A stretch of 39,024 nt of DNA from JBOFZL01 sp051655155 (GTDB lineage Bacteria > Bacillota > Clostridia > Peptostreptococcales > Filifactoraceae): positions 1-39,024 of the forward strand of contig JBOFZL010000016.1 of the NCBI GenBank assembly GCA_051655155.1, given 5' to 3'. Below, in pieces: positions 34,501-39,024 of this stretch; the stretch's first letter is position 1, and every line of letters starts with the position of its first letter. The notes beneath the pieces are model-generated. The model was not told the origin of the DNA. It did no database searches and saw only the letters and a list, made by a program, of their open reading frames with translations. A program made the position numbers and the translations under genes.

Positions 34501-37309
34501 GCGTAGGATTTATCGCTTTATATCCTGCTATTTTCCCTATAAGATTCAGAGATTGTCCATCACCAATATCTAAGTTAGATACATCATACCCCATAGACGT
34601 TAATGAAATTGCTACACGCTCATAATCCGTAACAGGATTATTCATTCCCTTTGCAGTCGTAATAGCTTTAGATACAAAAGAAGCCTTATTCGTTAAACCC
34701 TCCTTTTTCCCATAAGCTACCATATCCATTACACTCCAGTCATCAGTAGCTCCAGTAAATATCGGTAACGAACTTATTGTTTCTAATGTAGAAGATATCC
34801 TTCCCTTAATTGGTGATTGCAATCCTTTAATTGCATTGGTAAGAACTAATGTTGCTTCGTCTACTTGCACTTGCGTAGCAGCAACGTTATCTTTTACTTT
34901 TTTTGCATTGGATAATGCTGATGTAAATATTGACCAAGATTGTTCAGAATAATCTGTTTTAACCAAGGAGTTACAACTTTCTATCTTAGCAACAAGCAAA
35001 CTCTTGTCTACCGTTAATGTTTTTTCAACAGTAATTGTAAAATTAGGCATAGAACCAAAAAACCCATTATTTTTTGGTGCATTTAGATTAGGTGCTCCCT
35101 GCCCTTCCATACCTTTGTCCGTACCTAATGGACTCCCATACCACTCTTCATATATTTCTCCCGATTCAAAACTATAATTTCCAGGCTTGTCAAACTTAAC
35201 TTGAAAACTATTTTTTGTCGCAAGATCATATTGCCCTGACTTACCCTGAAAATTCCCTAATGTAGCATTCTTATATTGAACATATGAGCTACTCTTAAGT
35301 ATTGGGTTATAAATTGTTGCCAACTTATATACAGGCATCGTGATACCCTTAAAGTCGATTTTCCCAGTATCGCCTTGAGCAATTGGCTTTCCTGGGTGTG
35401 TAACATTTTCTATATTCACATCAATCTTACGAGCATCTATAACTTGATAAAAACTCTTAGAGCCTGTATCATTTTTCGCTGTGATTCCAATAATATTACT
35501 TCTGTTTTGTAAAGCTGCATTATAAGCACCATTAGATGCTCTTGATAATTCAATACCGTTACAAGTTACTTCTATCGATGTAGCATTTGTTATGGTCGGT
35601 GTAAACTCATAGTCTGTAGAATTTCCATCCTTAAAATATATGGTTTCATATGCATTTAAATCAATACCTGATTTAATGGTTATCCCACCATCTTTTCCAG
35701 GGGAAACAACATTAATGACAGCGTACCCATAGTTTACTGGTGAAACCGCACCAAAATAAGTTCCTCTGCTATGAGTAAATTCATCATATGTCACTTTTAT
35801 AATTGATATACCCTCTTTAACAGCAGTAACAGTTGCTTTGTCATTTTTACCACCTATAGTGATAGGCTCTAGTTTTATGCTATTACCTGATATGACTTCA
35901 AAGTTAAAGTTTGGTCGCTCTACGTCATTTTTTAAAGGATCTGTTATTGCCTCAGGCACCTGCCTCGGATAAATCGTTGATTTTCCACCAACAGAAAGCT
36001 CTTTATAATCATACTGCAACCAAAGATCATTTTGCCAATCATCTGGAACCCCATCAAAAGGTATAATAATTGGATAAAGATTCGCCTTAGCATCTTTCAG
36101 ATTTGTTAAAGCTTCATCAACCTTTACCTGTGTTGCATTTCCATCATTACCAACCATCTTGGCAATTTCTAAAGCTTTTTGAAATACAGACCAAGATAAA
36201 GGTGTATATCCAGAACTAGATAGGCTTGCTCCACCAGAAATCTCTTCTGATAAAACTTTCTTATCTACTTTTGCTGACGTTACAATAACCTTACAGTATG
36301 GGCGTGCAATTCCACTTAACCCTTCCCCAGCTTCCTTGATAGCAGAAAGCTCATATGTTCCTTCTTTATCAAATGATAATGTTACATTCCCGTTATCATC
36401 AGTCACATAATCAGTTTTAACATTATCTATTAAAATAGTTGCTCCCGAAACAGGTACCCTTGCCTCACTATCTCCCAGTTCCTCATCCCAACCATTTTTT
36501 TCAAAATTTATAGTAAATGATTCGTTTGTTTTTACCTCCAACGGTTCTATACCTTTTATATTCTTAAAATAATACTGCATCATATCTGTTGCAAAAAATA
36601 ATACAATATCATCCCCATCATTTACATTTTGCTCCAAAACCCCTAAGTTAGGCAGTACCCCATTAACAGTGTACATCCATCCTGCATATGGAAATTGAGT
36701 ATGAGTCAGCGGAAATGTAGATGTTGATAATTCTTTCACTCCTGCAATAAATCCACCGTTATAAGTCAATTCCAGATTCCTTGGTTCCTTACAATCTATA
36801 CCTTGTTTTTCTAAAGCTTTGATAATTGCATGTAGTGCCGTAAACCCAGAATACTCCTCTGTTACCCCATAGCTAGATAAATCAAATTCATTAATCAATA
36901 CGCTTGTGGGTGTTACAAAGGTTTCCGTATTTCCTTCAATACGTACAGTTACCATTCCACGATTTCCATTTTGCTCCAAAATATTATGATATCCATCCGA
37001 AACAATATCCAAGGTCTTAACATTAAGATCACTTTCATTAGTACCTATATTCGTTTCTTTATTTGAGTTTTCAGCTCCTTCATTAACCTTTGGAACATTA
37101 TTCTCATCCACAAGACTCCCTATATTGTTGCTAGATTCTTTTGTGTCAATCTCTTTATTATCAGATGACTCACCTCCTGATAATATGGATGAAACCACTT
37201 CATTATCCTTTACAAAACCTTGGTCATTTGCAAGAGTTTGCATTGGTAACATCGAGAATATAATACTGAGTGTAAGTAACAGTGGTAATATTCTTTTTTT
37301 GATAAACAT
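31511..37309 (-). CDS. S-layer-anchored protein with two transcobalamin-like units
   Basis: This is a 1932-residue secreted protein (numbering below from an in-frame ATG at 37327, 6 residues earlier; AGGAGG points to 37309). A signal peptide ends near residue 33. DUF4430/transcobalamin-C-like beta domains cover about 124-247 (GWMYTVNGVLPNLGV) and 1352-1452 (SGWLYYVNGTKPNIGVGEF). FIVAR-like helical repeats are at 353-417 and 773-835. Alpha/alpha-barrel domains of the prenyltransferase/intrinsic-factor type are at about 860-1130 and 1475-1740. They share DGGW or DGGF, then VDITAMA, and NGMATEQA. A Gly/Asn linker is at 1324-1342. Three SLH domains (1755-1930) bind cell-wall polymer. In human cobalamin carriers an alpha barrel and this beta domain clamp B12. 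Ligand capture for the neighbouring ECF transporter is inferred; polyprenoid, glycan or adhesion roles are alternatives. Confidence 0.85.
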   Translation of the reverse strand: MFIKKRILPLLLTLSIIFSMLPMQTLANDQGFVKDNEVVSSILSGGESSDNKEIDTKESSNNIGSLVDENNVPKVNEGAENSNKETNIGTNESDLNVKTLDIVSDGYHNILEQNGNRGMVTVRIEGNTETFVTPTSVLINEFDLSSYGVTEEYSGFTALHAIIKALEKQGIDCKEPRNLELTYNGGFIAGVKELSTSTFPLTHTQFPYAGWMYTVNGVLPNLGVLEQNVNDGDDIVLFFATDMMQYYFKNIKGIEPLEVKTNESFTINFEKNGWDEELGDSEARVPVSGATILIDNVKTDYVTDDNGNVTLSFDKEGTYELSAIKEAGEGLSGIARPYCKVIVTSAKVDKKVLSEEISGGASLSSSGYTPLSWSVFQKALEIAKMVGNDGNATQVKVDEALTNLKDAKANLYPIIIPFDGVPDDWQNDLWLQYDYKELSVGGKSTIYPRQVPEAITDPLKNDVERPNFNFEVISGNSIKLEPITIGGKNDKATVTAVKEGISIIKVTYDEFTHSRGTYFGAVSPVNYGYAVINVVSPGKDGGITIKSGIDLNAYETIYFKDGNSTDYEFTPTITNATSIEVTCNGIELSRASNGAYNAALQNRSNIIGITAKNDTGSKSFYQVIDARKIDVNIENVTHPGKPIAQGDTGKIDFKGITMPVYKLATIYNPILKSSSYVQYKNATLGNFQGKSGQYDLATKNSFQVKFDKPGNYSFESGEIYEEWYGSPLGTDKGMEGQGAPNLNAPKNNGFFGSMPNFTITVEKTLTVDKSLLVAKIESCNSLVKTDYSEQSWSIFTSALSNAKKVKDNVAATQVQVDEATLVLTNAIKGLQSPIKGRISSTLETISSLPIFTGATDDWSVMDMVAYGKKEGLTNKASFVSKAITTAKGMNNPVTDYERVAISLTSMGYDVSNLDIGDGQSLNLIGKIAGYKAINPTPSMGTLNSYIFGLIAYDSGKYILPADAYWTREKIVDYILEKQSTIDGGWNLNASTTAIGDVDITAMAISALVPYKDQDNVKQAIDKAVEGLSVKYNRDNGFKCYGSRNSNSASMVVIALSALNIDGDTDTRFITKDGVSLLQHLFTWQLTDKRFGYTNNTTYNGMATEQAFRALISYDKMQQKGGAYNVYNFERIENPKPSMVLEETIITDVNKEVKGTIPDVGTTLLTGAIDTGTNKNANLPHVEATKSLSGSGSAVSLNIPQNTVVTAPKSWDGKLELQKVVTNSMNIPNKTIILAVKIGSDSVDLSLSNAARIVLPETASYKVAYIGSDGEFKEITNELTSDDANGLGDKSEGKIKSGNDWIIWTKHFTKFVAYSDNPQGGGETNGGNNGGGTNNGDENKVTDSKEITVRVSVTGDSSMGDLIDNYSVTVPNDSVAWVAIKKAFDAKGISYVIGFNDNYIRSIGGLGEFDRGPNSGWLYYVNGTKPNIGVGEFTLSDNSNIHLKYTLDWMLDEPWLAGTINNLQVDETVMEVNLTKGLDNLSKKGVYGDWEAFVLALNGYKIKSSYTDKLLTDFKNNKGELRLATDYARLSLVLKAMGQSITSYGGYNILDKIVNNKEMGKQGVNGYIFSLVVMSSENVPSNSLWNSDKIIDKILAYQNEDGGFSLQLKGKSDVDITAMALTSFAPYKDQLKVKAAIDKGISFIKAKQAADGHFESYGDKNVESTAQVVIALCALGIDPTSSEFTKDGKTLLDVISLFKLPDETFCHVLGGSSNGMATEQAYMALTAFSRYKLNLGSIYNFKPSNNTKNSFKDVKDGDWYFSAVSTVSERGLFSGTSSDQFSPNQPITRAMFATVLAKLDATDLKSYNTSAFRDVDINSWYGKSVAWAADNGILSGYSKDIFGAEDAITREQMAVMLDNYISFKGIKLKKSDNIIEFTDVQTINSWARTGVRNIHSYGLINGKENNVFMPQDTATRAEVAQLFSGLLNSLTVG

Positions 37310-37345
37310 CTTTAAATTCCTCCTCATTTAAATTTTTTATTCGCC

Positions 37346-37474
37346 TTATTTCCTTGGTATAGGCTCTACCATTCTTCTCTTTTTATTAAGCGATCTTTGC
37401 TCCCCCCTTCCAACAAGTCCTAACACTCCCCCAACAAACCAACTTCTATGTCTTAACTCTTCCTCTTCACTTAA
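37346..37474 (-). other. Possible decayed coding remnant before the SLH gene
   Basis: A 42-codon open frame without an acceptable start lies in the 220-base gap between the S component and SLH gene. It reads EEEELRHRSWFVGGVLGLVG, then a very basic tail ending EPIPRK before TAA. The base composition is unusually purine-rich on this strand. It could be the C-terminal end of a lost gene or chance. I saw no cobalamin riboswitch consensus in this gap. Confidence 0.25.
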
Positions 37475-37529
37475 TTAATTTGATATTATTTCAGTTAAAA
37501 TAACTATCCCTCACTTAAATAGGTAACAC

Positions 37530-38219
37530 TTACATTTCCTTAACTCCCAATCCGTATTTAATGGAAATGCGTCCAAAAATCTTATAAAAATTCTCACAAA
37601 ACATAGCTATAAACACGACGTTTGCAACTCCATGAGCTAAATCAAAGTAAAAAGATGCTATATATATTGGTATTATTGTTGCCCAAGATGGTTCGCCCCC
37701 AAAACCTCCAAGAACAACCCATGCGTTCATTATCCACCCAAATATAAATCCCCAAACAAGCCCATAACTCATAAAGAACAATCGACTTTTCATAAGTGGT
37801 TTCCTTAACGCTGCACTAGCTAGACCCATTATCCCCCACGAAAACATCTGCCATACCGTCCAAGGACCTTGTCCTAACATTAAATTGGAGGTTAGTGCAG
37901 TTATAGCTCCCGTTAAAAACCCCACCTCACCACCAAAAACAATTCCTGCCATCATAATTATAAATGAAGATGGTTGTACACTAGGTATGGATGCAAACAA
38001 CACCCTCCCAATAGCAGAAACAGATGACAATAAAGCAATAAGAACAACCTTCTCTGTCGATGAACCCTTAACTTCAAATATGGCAAAGAACATTGTAATA
38101 ACTCCAACTAATCCAACTAAGATACACGCTCCTACATTTTTTTCAAACAATGTGGTACTTAATCCTAAACCCATAAGCAAAATAAAAATGGCCATTATTC
38201 TATACGCATATTTTTTCAT
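37530..38219 (-). CDS. ECF transporter S component (substrate-binding membrane subunit)
   Basis: This 229-residue membrane protein has two extra N-terminal segments (residues 1-50) followed by a six-helix S-component core. The core has ALLSSVSAIGRVLFASIPSVQPSSFIIMMAG, GPWTVWQMFSWGIMGLASA and a C-terminal FYFDLAHGVANVVF. Alanine/glycine-rich first core helices of this kind are typical for docking to the ECF T subunit. Which vitamin it binds is not readable from sequence; a corrinoid is a guess from the transcobalamin-like neighbour. Its start overlaps the stop of the ATPase gene by 4 bases, so they are translationally coupled. Confidence 0.85.
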   Translation of the reverse strand: MKKYAYRIMAIFILLMGLGLSTTLFEKNVGACILVGLVGVITMFFAIFEVKGSSTEKVVLIALLSSVSAIGRVLFASIPSVQPSSFIIMMAGIVFGGEVGFLTGAITALTSNLMLGQGPWTVWQMFSWGIMGLASAALRKPLMKSRLFFMSYGLVWGFIFGWIMNAWVVLGGFGGEPSWATIIPIYIASFYFDLAHGVANVVFIAMFCENFYKIFGRISIKYGLGVKEM

Positions 38220-39024
38220 AAGTTTCTTACATCCTCCATTGTTACAAGGTCAGCACAAACATGACGGAAACCTTTACTAATGCTGGTTGTATAATAATGA
38301 TTATTCTTAAAAAATATGTGTGGTTCTTCCTCTAAGGTAAGCTCTCCGTCAAATAGCATGAAACAACGCTTCCCATAACGAGCAGCAAATTCCAAATCAT
38401 GGGTAGCCATAAAGATAACAGCACCACTGTCATTTAATAAAGAGGCTAATATATCTTTCAAATAACTATCTAAACCACGGGTTGGCTCATCAAGTAAGAT
38501 AAATTTAGGCCGCCTTAATAAAATAGCAGCTATACAAATACGTACAGCCTCCCCACCTGAAACATCAAATGGATGCCTTTGCTCCAAATCAAGAATCTTT
38601 AGTTCGTTCATAAGATATAAATAATAATCATGGTCATAACCTAAAAAAGTAATCTCGTTGTAGACTGTATCTGACGAAAAGAAAGAGTTTATATTTTGTG
38701 GCAAATAACCTACGCTTTGTGAAGGTAAACTTAACTTACCCATATATCCCTTTTGAATACCTGCGATTATTTTTAGTAATGTACTTTTCCCACTGCCATT
38801 CCCACCGATCAAACAATTGATACCCCTTCTCCATAAACTTGCTGTAAATCTGCGTAAAACATAAGAATCTGAGCTGGGATATGAAAATATAATTTCTTTC
38901 ATTGATATACACATTAATTTATTTTCTACCTCTTTAGACTCACAACTGCCAGCTTTACATTCTAAGTCCTTGTCTTTATAAGGCTTCCACTTATATGAAA
39001 TATCTTTTTTAAGAGAACAAATTA
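38216..39024 (-). CDS. ECF transporter ATPase, C-terminal part (cut by window edge)
   Basis: The visible part is a complete ABC ATPase domain: Walker A GGNGSGKSTLL, Q-loop LPQNIN, signature VSGGEAVRICIAA, Walker B KFILLDEPTRGLDS and switch ATHDLEF. There is an ATG at 38914, but the frame stays open to the window end and reads a linker-like stretch (SYKWKPYKDKDLECKAGS) joining directly to the domain. No ribosome binding site precedes 38914. It is therefore most likely the second half of a fused two-ATPase ECF protein whose first half lies beyond 39024. It energises the S component encoded just downstream. Confidence 0.85.
   Translation of the reverse strand, partial: ICSLKKDISYKWKPYKDKDLECKAGSCESKEVENKLMCISMKEIIFSYPSSDSYVLRRFTASLWRRGINCLIGGNGSGKSTLLKIIAGIQKGYMGKLSLPSQSVGYLPQNINSFFSSDTVYNEITFLGYDHDYYLYLMNELKILDLEQRHPFDVSGGEAVRICIAAILLRRPKFILLDEPTRGLDSYLKDILASLLNDSGAVIFMATHDLEFAARYGKRCFMLFDGELTLEEEPHIFFKNNHYYTTSISKGFRHVCADLVTMEDVRNL

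Noticed and set aside
37328..37530. Cobalamin riboswitch upstream of the transcobalamin-like gene
   Set aside because: I looked for the B12-box type consensus on the minus strand and found none; a covariance-model search could still change this.
37885..38280. 131-codon plus-strand frame
   Set aside because: It lies opposite the S-component gene, which has clear membrane-protein features and a 4-base coupling to the ATPase gene.
1..39024. tRNA or rRNA genes, CRISPR arrays, insertion sequences other than the Tn916 part
   Set aside because: I saw no cloverleaf-like segments with conserved arms, no regularly spaced repeats and no transposase frames.

Overview
The window looks like the chromosome of a low-GC, anaerobic, amino-acid-fermenting Clostridia member, such as Peptostreptococcaceae or Clostridium. 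The grounds are strong A/T bias, purine-rich ribosome binding sites, a Stickland-type 2-hydroxyacyl-CoA dehydratase operon, a sigma-54 activator, an SLH-anchored surface protein and an ECF transporter. I cannot fix the species from sequence alone.

Positions 1 to about 5960 are the right-hand part of a Tn916-family conjugative transposon. It holds the end of the tet(M) attenuator, tet(M), a cysteine-rich KTR protein, the orf9 repressor, the orf7 sigma-like factor, orf8, xis and int, then the right end with its Int arm-binding repeats. The conjugation genes lie off the left edge.

Positions 6108-19473, all minus strand, carry one long catabolic operon with its regulator upstream. Transcription starts at a good -24/-12 promoter (17829-17846). 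It runs through a broken YkvI-like transporter gene, hadA (CoA transferase), hadI (activator), hadB and hadC (dehydratase), acdB, etfB and etfA (enoyl-CoA reductase with electron-transfer flavoprotein), ldhA (2-oxoacid reductase), brnQ (branched-chain amino acid carrier) and an aminotransferase, ending at a hairpin near 6141. Together these encode uptake, transamination, reduction, CoA transfer, dehydration and final reduction: a complete reductive Stickland branch, most likely leucine to isocaproate. A PAS/AAA+/Fis sigma-54 activator is encoded just upstream. Two TTGCA palindromes, one of them inside that gene's terminator, look like its binding sites.

Positions 19831-31353 are mixed housekeeping and accessory genes: a ComEC-like metallo-hydrolase lipoprotein with a small DUF3006 partner; a GT4 glycosyltransferase followed by cobT; a secreted NamZ-type muramidase; an operon with a crotonase, an ArAE-type membrane protein and two little-known genes; and a PatB/MalY C-S lyase with a DAACS symporter, divergent from a LysR regulator.

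Positions 31511-39024, minus strand, hold the most unusual locus: a 1932-residue S-layer-anchored protein. It has two transcobalamin/intrinsic-factor-like beta domains (DUF4430) and two alpha/alpha-barrel domains. Upstream in the same direction lie an ECF S component and the C-terminal half of what is probably a two-domain ECF ATPase, cut by the window edge. I read this as a candidate surface capture and uptake system, possibly for corrinoids.
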